DNA of 64,000 nucleotides from an uncultured Pelagibacteraceae bacterium (GTDB lineage Bacteria; Pseudomonadota; Alphaproteobacteria; Pelagibacterales; Pelagibacteraceae): assembly GCA_902633585.1 (NCBI GenBank), contig CACPGZ010000001.1:62001-126000 (forward strand), given 5' to 3'. Positions 9,743 to 17,161 of this stretch are shown here, piece by piece. The position numbers and the translations under genes were made by a program. How positions within the stretch are numbered: the stretch's first letter is position 1; every line of letters begins with the position of its first letter. The notes under the pieces are model-generated. The model made no database searches. It worked only from the letters and a program-made list of their open reading frames with translations, and had not been told where the DNA came from.

Positions 9743-9993
9743 GGGTTGTATTCAAGAAATATATTTTATTTAAATTCAAATTAATTACTTGAATACAACT
9801 TAACTAAAACTTATTCTTTTTTATACAAGGAGGTAGTTTCTATGAATAAAATGCCACCTGATACTTAGCTGGCTAGCTTTATATTTCATAAAAACGAAAA
9901 CAAAAAAAATAAAAGTCTAATTAGACTTGAGTGCCAAAAAGGCGACTAAGGGATGCTTTTTTGGTTGGACAACCAAAAAGCAAACCCTTCGTC
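9743..9993. other. gene-free region of stacked inverted repeats, possible structured RNA
   Basis: Between the small membrane protein and the cytochrome c gene there is a 350-base gap with no convincing gene. It contains, in order: a perfect 12-base inverted repeat (gttgtattcaag 9745-9756, cttgaatacaac 9788-9799); a perfect AAGGAGGT at 9827-9834 seven bases before an ATG that opens an 8-codon frame (9842-9868); a perfect 16-base palindrome AAGTCTAATTAGACTT (9913-9928); a short GCC-AAAAA-GGC hairpin (9933-9943); and a 50-base hairpin (9944-9993). The density of structure suggests an RNA gene or complex 3' region. I do not recognise a known RNA family; it is not tmRNA, RNase P or SRP RNA by their core motifs. 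Confidence 0.45.
9944..9993. terminator. very strong 50-base hairpin, possible terminator of the cytochrome c gene
   Basis: GACTAAGGG (9944-9952) pairs with CCCTTCGTC (9985-9993) with one mismatch. Inside it TGCTTTTTTGGTT (9954-9966) pairs with AACCAAAAAGCA (9971-9982) with one bulged T, closing on a four-base loop. It lies 10 bases beyond the stop codon of the minus-strand cytochrome gene. On that strand it is followed by gcctttttggc, a short T run, so it may terminate that transcript. Confidence 0.5.
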
Positions 9994-10003
9994 AATTTTA
10001 AAG

Positions 10004-10459
10004 TTAATGTGGCGCTCTAAATTTACTATGACAGGCTTTACAATTGCTCCACATCATTTGAGTTAAAGTAGCTCTAATATCATCAGAGTCCTCTATTAAG
10101 GATGTTAATTTGATCATATCATCTGATGATTTTGTCATTAAATCATTGAACTCTTTTTTATTTTCCCAGATCAAAGGTAAAGCCTCAGTTTTAAAACCCT
10201 CTTTTGAATTATCCGGAAAATATTCTATTAAGGTTTTGTAATTTTCACTCATTTTTATCATCAAAGATTTTGCCTTATCAAATTCTCCTTTACTAGCCAA
10301 AGCTTGTACTCTTTTTGCAGTGCTATAATTCTTGCTAAATAGGGCTTTTCTTCCTTTTATTATTTCCTCAACAGACATTTCGGAATTAACTGGAAGTGAC
10401 AATAATACGAAAATTAAAATGCAGAAAAAATATTTAATTACTTTTATAATAAATAACAT
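10004..10459 (-). CDS. class II cytochrome c (cytochrome c'/c-556 type), periplasmic
   Basis: A 151-residue protein with a signal peptide (about residues 1-26) and a single heme-attachment motif CKACH at residues 140-144, at the extreme C-terminus as in cytochromes c' and c-556. The body is predicted to be a four-helix bundle. It probably carries electrons in the periplasm. It diverges from a cytochrome b561 gene with start codons touching, suggesting that the two haem proteins are expressed together. Whether it is the gas-binding five-coordinate type or the six-coordinate c-556 type cannot be decided from the sequence alone. Confidence 0.88.
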   Translation of the reverse strand: MLFIIKVIKYFFCILIFVLLSLPVNSEMSVEEIIKGRKALFSKNYSTAKRVQALASKGEFDKAKSLMIKMSENYKTLIEYFPDNSKEGFKTEALPLIWENKKEFNDLMTKSSDDMIKLTSLIEDSDDIRATLTQMMWSNCKACHSKFRAPH

Positions 10460-10987
10460 ATGAAATTAAAGAATACCCTAACAGAATATGGAGCTATTTC
10501 CAGAATATTTCATTGGTTAAGTGCCACAGTATTAATAATTCAAATTCCTTTAGGTATGTATTTAGTAGACATGGATTTCAGTGAGAAAAGATTAACCACA
10601 GAAAATATTCACGTTACAGTCGGTATAAGTATATTTTACTTAACTTTACTAAGGCTTATTTATAAAACTTTTAATCCAACTCCAAACTTAAATAATAGTA
10701 TTTTTCCTGGTCAGAAAATAATTGCAAAATTAAATCATGTGTTTTTGTATATTTCAATTTTAATGATTACAATTTCAGGTGCTCTAAAAAAATTATATAA
10801 CGGTGAGGAGCTTAATATGTTTTTTTTTAATCTTGAAATTCAAGATAATTTTGATTTAGCAGAAATATTTTACGAAATCCACATACTAAGCAATTATACA
10901 CTTATCGCATTAATATCCTTACATATTTCTGCTGTTATAATTCATAAAATATTGTTTAAAGAAAATTTGCTTAAAAGAATTTTATAG
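10460..10987 (+). CDS. cytochrome b561 family membrane protein
   Basis: A 175-residue membrane protein starting with the family's typical opening YGAISRIFHWLSATVLIIQI. Haem-ligand histidines are visible in FHWL, ENIHVTVGIS and the last helix pair YEIHILSNYTLIALISLHIS. Four membrane helices are predicted. These proteins pass electrons between quinol and periplasmic acceptors, so a role with the divergent cytochrome c is plausible. Its ATG directly abuts the ATG of that gene, leaving no untranslated spacer. Its last six bases overlap the convergent methyltransferase gene. Confidence 0.88.
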   Translation: MKLKNTLTEYGAISRIFHWLSATVLIIQIPLGMYLVDMDFSEKRLTTENIHVTVGISIFYLTLLRLIYKTFNPTPNLNNSIFPGQKIIAKLNHVFLYISILMITISGALKKLYNGEELNMFFFNLEIQDNFDLAEIFYEIHILSNYTLIALISLHISAVIIHKILFKENLLKRIL

Positions 10988-11692
10988 AATAATACAATTT
11001 AATTTGTCTTTAAATTTTAATTTATTTTTATAACTATATTCAATTTCTTGAACACCTTGAGTAATTTGTTTTTTGGATAGAGGTATTAAAGTTGAAATAT
11101 ATCTATTTTTAACCATATCTAAGTATTTCTTTTTACTTATATTCACTTTAAAAATAAATCTTTTTAGAATTCTTTGAGGATATAAATTTGTAATAATCTT
11201 CAATATTTTTTTATCTCGCGTAAGAGATCTGTTAAGTTTAAGTTTCATTAATTTGAAAGTTGGAATTTCATTGTTTATCGTATCCAGAGTAAAAATTAAA
11301 ATTTTACCTTTTGTATCTAAAATTTTTTCTAATGATTTTAGTAATTTTTTTAATTTATTTAATTTTATTAAATGAATGGTTTGTTTAATCAAAATTAAAT
11401 CAAATTTTTGATTTTTTCTAAAAGAAAGATCTAAAATATTTGCTTTTTTAAAATTAATTCTTTTATCTCTATCCTTGTGATTTATAATATCTATGCCCAA
11501 AGGTTTGTATTTAAGTTTTAACCTTGAACTTAAAGAACCTAAAATTTTTCCTCTGCCACAACCAATATCTAAAATTTTAAAATTTGAATTAATATTAGTA
11601 TTTTTGATTAAAAAATCATTAAACGAATTAATATAACTTTGTGAAGATAACCAAGTTTTATTATCCCAATTTTTAATGACAGTTGATGCCAT
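10982..11692 (-). CDS. class I SAM-dependent methyltransferase, substrate unknown
   Basis: Motif I ILDIGCGRG is at residues 40-48, followed by an acidic strand end GIDI near 72 and a later FDLILIKQTIHLI, matching the Rossmann-like methyltransferase core. The protein has 236 residues and is very lysine-rich. There is no recognisable substrate domain. Its start overlaps the DUF4396 gene by 20 bases on the same strand, so the two are co-transcribed; that context gives no substrate. Confidence 0.8.
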   Translation of the reverse strand: MASTVIKNWDNKTWLSSQSYINSFNDFLIKNTNINSNFKILDIGCGRGKILGSLSSRLKLKYKPLGIDIINHKDRDKRINFKKANILDLSFRKNQKFDLILIKQTIHLIKLNKLKKLLKSLEKILDTKGKILIFTLDTINNEIPTFKLMKLKLNRSLTRDKKILKIITNLYPQRILKRFIFKVNISKKKYLDMVKNRYISTLIPLSKKQITQGVQEIEYSYKNKLKFKDKLNCIIL

Positions 11693-12110
11693 ATTTTTTT
11701 AACCTCCAGTAATTATATGGCCATGGTGTTAAAAAACCAACAATAAGCACCAGTGGTACTACCCACCACGTTAGTATCGCTCCACCAGTTAAAAAATAAT
11801 CTGTTAAATTCATAGTTACTTCCATACTAATCATAGAAATAAAGCTCATACCTAAAGCTGTTTTTAAGGCTTTATTAAATTCTAAATTTTGACGAATTAA
11901 AATAATCGTTTCAAGTATTATGCTTGTAATTAATCCATTAATTATTGCCAGTATCATAATGGATAAAACTGGGAACGGTATTTCGGTTAATTGAAAAAAT
12001 AAAATAGTTCCGAAGTCTCCAATTGAACATCCAAGTAAACACCAAGCAGTATTTTTAGCACTTTGTTTCCACGTATGTGAACAAGACCAATCAAATGTGG
12101 TGGATTCCAT
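11673..12110 (-). CDS. DUF4396 family membrane protein
   Basis: A 145-residue protein with four hydrophobic segments. The N-terminal SCSHTWKQSAKNTAWCLLGCSIGDFGTI stretch, with Cys and His just before the first helix and GD inside it, matches my recollection of DUF4396, as does the ending GFLTPWPYNYWRLKKYG. The family has no known function; the Cys/His cluster hints at metal or redox chemistry. It diverges by 22 bases from a persulfide-dioxygenase-like gene. Confidence 0.7.
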   Translation of the reverse strand: MESTTFDWSCSHTWKQSAKNTAWCLLGCSIGDFGTILFFQLTEIPFPVLSIMILAIINGLITSIILETIILIRQNLEFNKALKTALGMSFISMISMEVTMNLTDYFLTGGAILTWWVVPLVLIVGFLTPWPYNYWRLKKYGINCH

Positions 12111-12132
12111 TCTTATATGATAATGTCTAGTT

Positions 12133-12813
12133 ATGATTTTTAAACAACTATTTGATCAAAAATCTAGCACATACACATACTTAATTGCCTCATCTAAAGG
12201 AAGAGAAGCTTTAATAATTGATCCAGTTTTAGAAAACGTAAGTAATTACATAATTTTATTAAAAGAATTAGATTTAAGATTAGTAAAAGTAATTGACACA
12301 CATATACACGCTGATCATGTGACGGGTGCTTCAAAATTAAAAGATATTACGAAATGCTCCACAATAATGGGTGATCTTACTCCAGCAGATTCCGTTGAAA
12401 TTAAAGTGAAAGATGATGAATATATTAAATTAGAAAATTTAAAAATCAGAGCAATGTATACTCCGGGTCATACCTCGGATAGTTATAGTTTTTTGATGGA
12501 TAATTATCTTTTTTCCGGTGACACATTGCTTATAAATGGAACAGGTCGAACAGATTTTCAAAATGGAGATTCGAAAGACGCATACAACTCAATTTTTAAT
12601 AAACTGTTAAAACTTCCTGATGAAACTTTTTTATATCCTGCTCACGATTATAAGGGTGAAAAAGTAAGTACTATTGGTAAAGAAAAAAAACAAAATCCAA
12701 GGTTGCAGGTAAGTAGTGTAGATGAATATGTTGATTTAATGAACAATCTAAATTTAAAAAAACCTGACGAAATAGATTTTAATGTTGCAAAAAATATTAA
12801 TCTGGGTGCTTAG
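12133..12813 (+). CDS. ETHE1-like metallo-beta-lactamase fold persulfide (sulfur) dioxygenase
   Basis: The metal motif HIHADH is at residues 57-62, with further ligands His113 (PGHTSDS), Asp130 (FSGDTLL) and His171 (PAHDY). The GTGRTDFQ stretch at 136-143 is the hallmark of ETHE1/Blh-type enzymes, which oxidise glutathione persulfide to sulfite with one Fe(II). At 226 residues it is a single-domain version without a rhodanese part. It is convergent with a thioredoxin-like gene and divergent from a DUF4396 protein. Role in sulfide or thiol detoxification is inferred from the family; a glyoxalase II activity is less likely given the GRTDFQ motif. Confidence 0.85.
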   Translation: MIFKQLFDQKSSTYTYLIASSKGREALIIDPVLENVSNYIILLKELDLRLVKVIDTHIHADHVTGASKLKDITKCSTIMGDLTPADSVEIKVKDDEYIKLENLKIRAMYTPGHTSDSYSFLMDNYLFSGDTLLINGTGRTDFQNGDSKDAYNSIFNKLLKLPDETFLYPAHDYKGEKVSTIGKEKKQNPRLQVSSVDEYVDLMNNLNLKKPDEIDFNVAKNINLGA

Positions 12814-12814
12814 T

Positions 12815-13204
12815 TTAAATTGAAGCTTTTAATGCTTCGTAAATTAAATCTTTAGTTGTCTCACCAATGCTTCTATAAACTTCTTGATTGCCTTTAAAAA
12901 TTATTAACGTAGTTTGATATTGTACATCAAATAAATTAGATATTTCCTTTTTCGTAACGTCAAATGAAAAATATTCAATGTTATCAAATTTAATATCCAA
13001 CAATCCTCCTGTATTTTTTGCGTCCTGAAGAATTTTCATTTGACCAGCACATGATGGGCAATATTTTATCCAAGAACTGATTACTACAGTTTTTCCATCT
13101 GATTGAGCTTTATCAAACAACTCTTTCTTAAAGGTTGTCTCTTTTTCCATTGCATTAGCACTTAATGAAAATAAAAAGAAAATTGATATTAATATTTTTT
13201 TCAT
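12815..13204 (-). CDS. periplasmic thioredoxin-like protein
   Basis: A 129-residue protein with a signal peptide (about 1-18, ending SANA) and a thioredoxin-type redox motif CPSC at residues 49-52 within WIKYCPSC. The later strand YQTTLIIFKGNQEVYRSIG carries the position of the conserved proline as threonine, an unusual feature (Gln-Thr-Thr instead of a cis-proline motif). It is the last gene in the minus-strand run after azlCD (6 bases) and ends 1 base from the convergent ETHE1-like gene. It likely reduces or exchanges disulfides in the periplasm; the partner is unknown. Confidence 0.75.
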   Translation of the reverse strand: MKKILISIFFLFSLSANAMEKETTFKKELFDKAQSDGKTVVISSWIKYCPSCAGQMKILQDAKNTGGLLDIKFDNIEYFSFDVTKKEISNLFDVQYQTTLIIFKGNQEVYRSIGETTKDLIYEALKASI

Positions 13205-13210
13205 AATCTT

Positions 13211-13525
13211 TTATACCATAAAAATTAAAAACCAATAAGAAGCTAGCCCTGAGATAATTGTCGCAATAATATTTTGACTTACTATTCCAATTAACATTGC
13301 AATTATTGCTGCCATAATTTTTGGATTATTTTCTAATTGAAAATCCCCAGAATTGTCCAAAAAAATAGCAGGAAATATAATTGCAGGAAAAATTGCTGAG
13401 GGTACAAAAGAGAGAATTTCTCTTATTCTTTCATTGAACATTTCTTTCTTTAATAATGCTATCATTGAAAACCTTGTCAAAAAAGTTATCAAACCACAGC
13501 ACATAATTAATAGCCAATTACTCAT
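13211..13525 (-). CDS. azlD: AzlD family branched-chain amino acid transporter subunit
   Basis: A 104-residue protein with four hydrophobic segments and the family's GLITFLTRFSMIALL opening and FVPSAIFPAIIFPAIF segment. AzlD is the small partner of AzlC in exporters of branched-chain amino acids or analogues. The start overlaps the azlC stop by 8 bases, as usual for the pair. Confidence 0.85.
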   Translation of the reverse strand: MSNWLLIMCCGLITFLTRFSMIALLKKEMFNERIREILSFVPSAIFPAIIFPAIFLDNSGDFQLENNPKIMAAIIAMLIGIVSQNIIATIISGLASYWFLIFMV

Positions 13526-14213
13526 TATTTTTAACCAACTTAGTTAAAATTGCTGCAGTCAGTAAGGCAATAATTCCAGCAACAATAACATATGCTTTAT
13601 AAGGCACATAATTAAATCCAAACGTAGCAACTAGTCCTGAAATGATTATCACAATCACGTTAATTAACTTTCTAAAATCATTAACCAGTAATGCTAAAAA
13701 GGTTAATGGCACTGCAAAACTTAAACCAAGTTTTTCAGGAATAAAAGCTCCTAAAACAATCCCCAAAAAAGTGGTTGTCTGCCAAATAACCCAACAAGTA
13801 ATACCACCACCAAATAAATGGAAATATTTATTTTTATCTTTATTTTTTTTAAAATACTCATTTGATCTTGCAAAAGCTTGATCAACTAAGAAATATGAGA
13901 TTACAATTTTCCAAATAAGTTTTAAATCTGATAAATGCTCAGAAACAACAGCTCCATACAAAAGATGTCTTGAGTTTACTGCTCCAACTGAACTTATTAT
14001 GACTAAAGATGAGGCACCTCCTGAAAATAATTGAAGTAAAACAATTTGTGAAGCACCACCAAAGACTATTAAGGACATTCCCATTGTTTCTATTGGACTA
14101 AATCCAATATCGATTGAAAGAACCCCAAATATTAAACCAAATGGAACAACTGGTATCATCAGAGGGCTGACATCAAAAATCCCCTTTAAAAAAACTCTAT
14201 ATTTATTTTCCAT
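13518..14213 (-). CDS. azlC: AzlC family amino acid permease
   Basis: A 231-residue integral membrane protein. The N-terminal PLMIPVVPFGLIFGVLSIDIG and the following FGGASQIVLLQLF are diagnostic for AzlC. It forms the large subunit of an AzlCD exporter. The gene lies 15 bases after the iron ABC ATPase gene on the same strand and may be read from the Fur-controlled promoter; whether it has anything to do with iron is unknown. Confidence 0.88.
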   Translation of the reverse strand: MENKYRVFLKGIFDVSPLMIPVVPFGLIFGVLSIDIGFSPIETMGMSLIVFGGASQIVLLQLFSGGASSLVIISSVGAVNSRHLLYGAVVSEHLSDLKLIWKIVISYFLVDQAFARSNEYFKKNKDKNKYFHLFGGGITCWVIWQTTTFLGIVLGAFIPEKLGLSFAVPLTFLALLVNDFRKLINVIVIIISGLVATFGFNYVPYKAYVIVAGIIALLTAAILTKLVKNNE

Positions 14214-14228
14214 TTTAGAGAGTTTTTA

Positions 14229-15290
14229 TTAGAAGCAAACTATATGATCAATATGAATTGGTCTTTTAATACCAAATTTTTCATCAACCTCGTGTTGATG
14301 AATGTGGTGAGAATGTACAAAAACTGGGATAAGTGTATCACTTGGAGTTTTAAGAGTATAAATAAAATTAGTACCTCTAAATTTCCTATCGACTACCTCA
14401 AATTTTAAATTACTTTTATCGTCATGATGCAAATCTTCTGGCTGTACCAAAAGCTTTACTTTTGTACCTATCGGAAAAGTTTTTAAAAAATTACCAGTAA
14501 TCGTTCCAAGATCCTTACTCTCTAAACTTTTAGGGCTTGTTACTTCTGCTGGAATAAGAGTTCCTCTATTCAGAAAATTAACAACCTCAATAGAATTTGG
14601 TAAATGATAAACATTATATGGATCATCATATTGTTTAAGCTTTTGATTTAAAATAATTCCACATTTGGATCCCAAATAAAAAGCTTCATAAGAGTCATGG
14701 GTAACAATTATTGTAGTAATTTTTGAACTATTTAATATTTTCTTTAATTTTTCTTGTATTTCTTCCTTAAAACTTTGATCCACATTAGATAATGGTTCAT
14801 CTAACAATAATAAGTCAGGCTGAGTTACTAAAGATCTTGCAAGAGAAGCTCTTTGTGCTTCACCGGCACTAATTTCATGTGGATATTTATTTAATATTAA
14901 AGAAATATCTAATAACTCTATAATTTCTTGAAAGCTCACTTGATGATCTTTTTTACCTTTATTTCTTTCTGCACCTAATAGTATATTTTTTTTTACAGTG
15001 TAATGTGGAAATAAACTATTTTCTTGAAACGACAGAGATATATTTCTGTCCTCTGGCTCGAGATTTATTTTTTCTGAGGACAAAACATTTCCCTTTAATT
15101 CTATCGATCCTTTTTTAATTTTTTCTAAACCTGCAATTGTTCTTAAAATAGTAGTTTTTCCAATTCCTGAGGGGCCTAATAAGCAGATAACATCTCCCTC
15201 TTTTTCAATAGCAAAAGATACATTTGCTACTTTAGTCTTGCCTCCAACCTTAAAATCAACATTTTTAACCTCAAAAAAATTTTTACTCAT
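14229..15290 (-). CDS. iron(III) ABC transporter ATP-binding protein (FbpC/FutC-like)
   Basis: A 353-residue ATPase of the FbpC type. Walker A GPSGIGKTT is at residues 39-47 and Walker B LLLLDEP at 160-166. The C-loop is ISAGEAQ (140-146) rather than the usual LSGGQ. The C-terminal 130 residues form the regulatory/TOBE-like part. It overlaps the permease gene by 8 bases and belongs with the permease and the ferric-binding protein upstream. It energises Fe(III) uptake at the inner membrane. The altered C-loop is still compatible with activity, since other FbpC-type ATPases vary there. Confidence 0.88.
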   Translation of the reverse strand: MSKNFFEVKNVDFKVGGKTKVANVSFAIEKEGDVICLLGPSGIGKTTILRTIAGLEKIKKGSIELKGNVLSSEKINLEPEDRNISLSFQENSLFPHYTVKKNILLGAERNKGKKDHQVSFQEIIELLDISLILNKYPHEISAGEAQRASLARSLVTQPDLLLLDEPLSNVDQSFKEEIQEKLKKILNSSKITTIIVTHDSYEAFYLGSKCGIILNQKLKQYDDPYNVYHLPNSIEVVNFLNRGTLIPAEVTSPKSLESKDLGTITGNFLKTFPIGTKVKLLVQPEDLHHDDKSNLKFEVVDRKFRGTNFIYTLKTPSDTLIPVFVHSHHIHQHEVDEKFGIKRPIHIDHIVCF

Positions 15291-16908
15291 TCTTTTCTCT
15301 TAAAATATATTTTGAACTAATTATAATGAATAAAGACGCAATTAATATTAAAAACAATGAAGGTGCTGCAGCAGCTTCCAATAAGTCCTCAGATGCAGAG
15401 ATATACGCTGTGGTTGCAAAAGTTTCAAAATTAAAAGGTCTTAAAATTAAAGTAATGGGTAATTCTCTTATTATCTCTAGTGAGACCAAAATAATTACAA
15501 ATAAAAGAGAATTTCTCAAAAAAGGAACGTGAATATTCATGAATGTTTTTCTTTTAGAATAACCTAATAAGTAAGCACTCTCATCAACTGAAATATTAAT
15601 TTTTTCATATCCAGACTTTATTCCATTAAAAGCTAAAGAATAAAATCTTATAAAATAAACTAGTACTAAACCAAGAATAGAACCAATAAAAAATTTTTTA
15701 ATTGAAATAAATCCTAAAAATTTAATTATATTATTATCAAACCAAGCTATAAAAGTAATAAATGCTATAGCCAATATAACACCAGGAATAGCATAACCGG
15801 AAATTGATAGAGTTGATAAAAAATTTAAGGTTTTATTTTTAGAGACTCTATTTCCATAATTTGAAATTAAAGAAAATATAATTAAAACTAAACTAGATAA
15901 TAATACTAAATAAAGAGTATTTGATAAAAGTTCTACAATTTGTAGATCAAATAAATTTTCTGGAAATTTAAATGTCCAATATAACATCTGACTTAGTGGA
16001 AATAAAAAACTCAAGAATAATATAAAGAAACAAAAAATAAATGCTAAAAAAGATTTGCCTCCATTAAGTTTGGTTTTCTTTTTTTGTTTAAGCCCACCTC
16101 TGGCATTGAAGTGATACTTTGCCTTTTTTCTGGATAAATTTTCAATGATAAATAATGAAAATATGAACAAGAGCAAAAATGAGGATATTCTATTTGCAAA
16201 GGCTAAATCATCAAATGTTATCCATGAATTATATATACCAGTTGTAAGAGTATTTATTGAAAAAAAATCTACTGCTCCAAATTCTGCTAGAGTTTCCATT
16301 GCTACAAGAGATAGTCCTGCAATAATAGCTGGTCGCGCAGACGGTAATATAACTTTATAAAAAGATTTAAATTTTGAAAAACCAAGATTTTTTCCTAAAT
16401 CAATTAGGTTTTGTGATTGATATAAAAAAGAGGCCCTAGCCAATATATATACGTATGCATATAATGAAAAAGAAATTGATAATATTGCCCCAAACATTCC
16501 ATCAAATTTTGGAATGTTTTCATTATAATTTGAATCTCCAAATAAATTTTTAAGAATCGTAAAAGCTATACCATAATTTTCAAAGAAAGCTGTTAAAGAA
16601 TAAGCATATATATAGGGTGGTACTGCAAAAGACAAAATAAGGGCCCATTTAAAAAAATTACTTAATGGGAATTCATAAAAGGATACTAAATAGGCTGTGC
16701 CGGTACCAATCAAAAACGTAAAAATTAATACAAAAGATAATAAAATTAGTGAATTGGAAATATACTCTAATAAAAAAGTGTCTTTTAAGATTTGATAATA
16801 GTTAGATGTGTCTTCAAAAAAACTTGAAAACACTGTTAAAATGGGGATCAATACAATTAAAGAAATTATTAATGATGATAAAAACCAAATATTCAAATTT
16901 TTTAACAT
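15283..16908 (-). CDS. iron(III) ABC transporter permease (FbpB/FutB-like)
   Basis: A 541-residue fused permease with about 12 membrane helices and two EAA-type loops: SFYKVILPSARPAIIAG near residue 185, and the second in KTFMNIHVPFLRNSLLF near residue 460. That duplication is typical of FbpB/ThiP-type importers. Downstream ATPase overlap and the ferric-binding protein upstream define the Fe(III) system. ThiP-like thiamine uptake was considered but the binding protein has iron-ligand tyrosines. Confidence 0.88.
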   Translation of the reverse strand: MLKNLNIWFLSSLIISLIVLIPILTVFSSFFEDTSNYYQILKDTFLLEYISNSLILLSFVLIFTFLIGTGTAYLVSFYEFPLSNFFKWALILSFAVPPYIYAYSLTAFFENYGIAFTILKNLFGDSNYNENIPKFDGMFGAILSISFSLYAYVYILARASFLYQSQNLIDLGKNLGFSKFKSFYKVILPSARPAIIAGLSLVAMETLAEFGAVDFFSINTLTTGIYNSWITFDDLAFANRISSFLLLFIFSLFIIENLSRKKAKYHFNARGGLKQKKKTKLNGGKSFLAFIFCFFILFLSFLFPLSQMLYWTFKFPENLFDLQIVELLSNTLYLVLLSSLVLIIFSLISNYGNRVSKNKTLNFLSTLSISGYAIPGVILAIAFITFIAWFDNNIIKFLGFISIKKFFIGSILGLVLVYFIRFYSLAFNGIKSGYEKINISVDESAYLLGYSKRKTFMNIHVPFLRNSLLFVIILVSLEIIRELPITLILRPFNFETFATTAYISASEDLLEAAAAPSLFLILIASLFIIISSKYILREKNE

Positions 16909-16984
16909 GTCTGATTATATACTAATATATGATTTTTATGTGTCCACCACAAATCACCATTTACGATGGACACAATAAAGAAAA

Positions 16985-17134
16985 TTAAAAATCAAATACT
17001 TTAAGGAGATGCGGAACTTCCTTAGGTTCAATTTTATCAAGTTTCTTTTTATTTATTCTTTTATTAATTTTTTCACACTCCTGTTGACATGGTGAACATG
17101 CACTGGAAGACTTATTTAAATCAATATCAGACAT
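16985..17134 (-). CDS. 49-residue cysteine-containing protein inside the iron transporter operon
   Basis: ATG at 17134 to TAA at 16985 encodes 49 residues. A CxxCxxxC motif (CSPCQQEC, residues 13-20) is followed by a lysine-rich helix and ends with EVPHLLKVFDF. It sits 27 bases after the ferric-binding protein gene and 76 bases before the permease gene, all on the same strand, so it should be co-expressed under the Fur-type site. No family is recognised. Metal or Fe-S handling is a guess from the cysteines and the neighbours only. Confidence 0.6.
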   Translation of the reverse strand: MSDIDLNKSSSACSPCQQECEKINKRINKKKLDKIEPKEVPHLLKVFDF

Positions 17135-17161
17135 AAATTTTTTTTCTTCTTTCACTTATGC

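Noticed and set aside
9842-9948. Readthrough or +1 frameshift of the 8-codon frame to give a 26-35 residue peptide
   Set aside because: There is no known slippery site, and the extension is interrupted by the structured stems; treated only as a possible leader peptide.
9743-9993. tmRNA, RNase P RNA, SRP RNA or 6S RNA
   Set aside because: The conserved core sequences of these RNAs are not visible on either strand.
15283-16908. ThiBPQ-type thiamine transporter
   Set aside because: The binding protein carries paired tyrosines and a Fur-type box, pointing to Fe(III).
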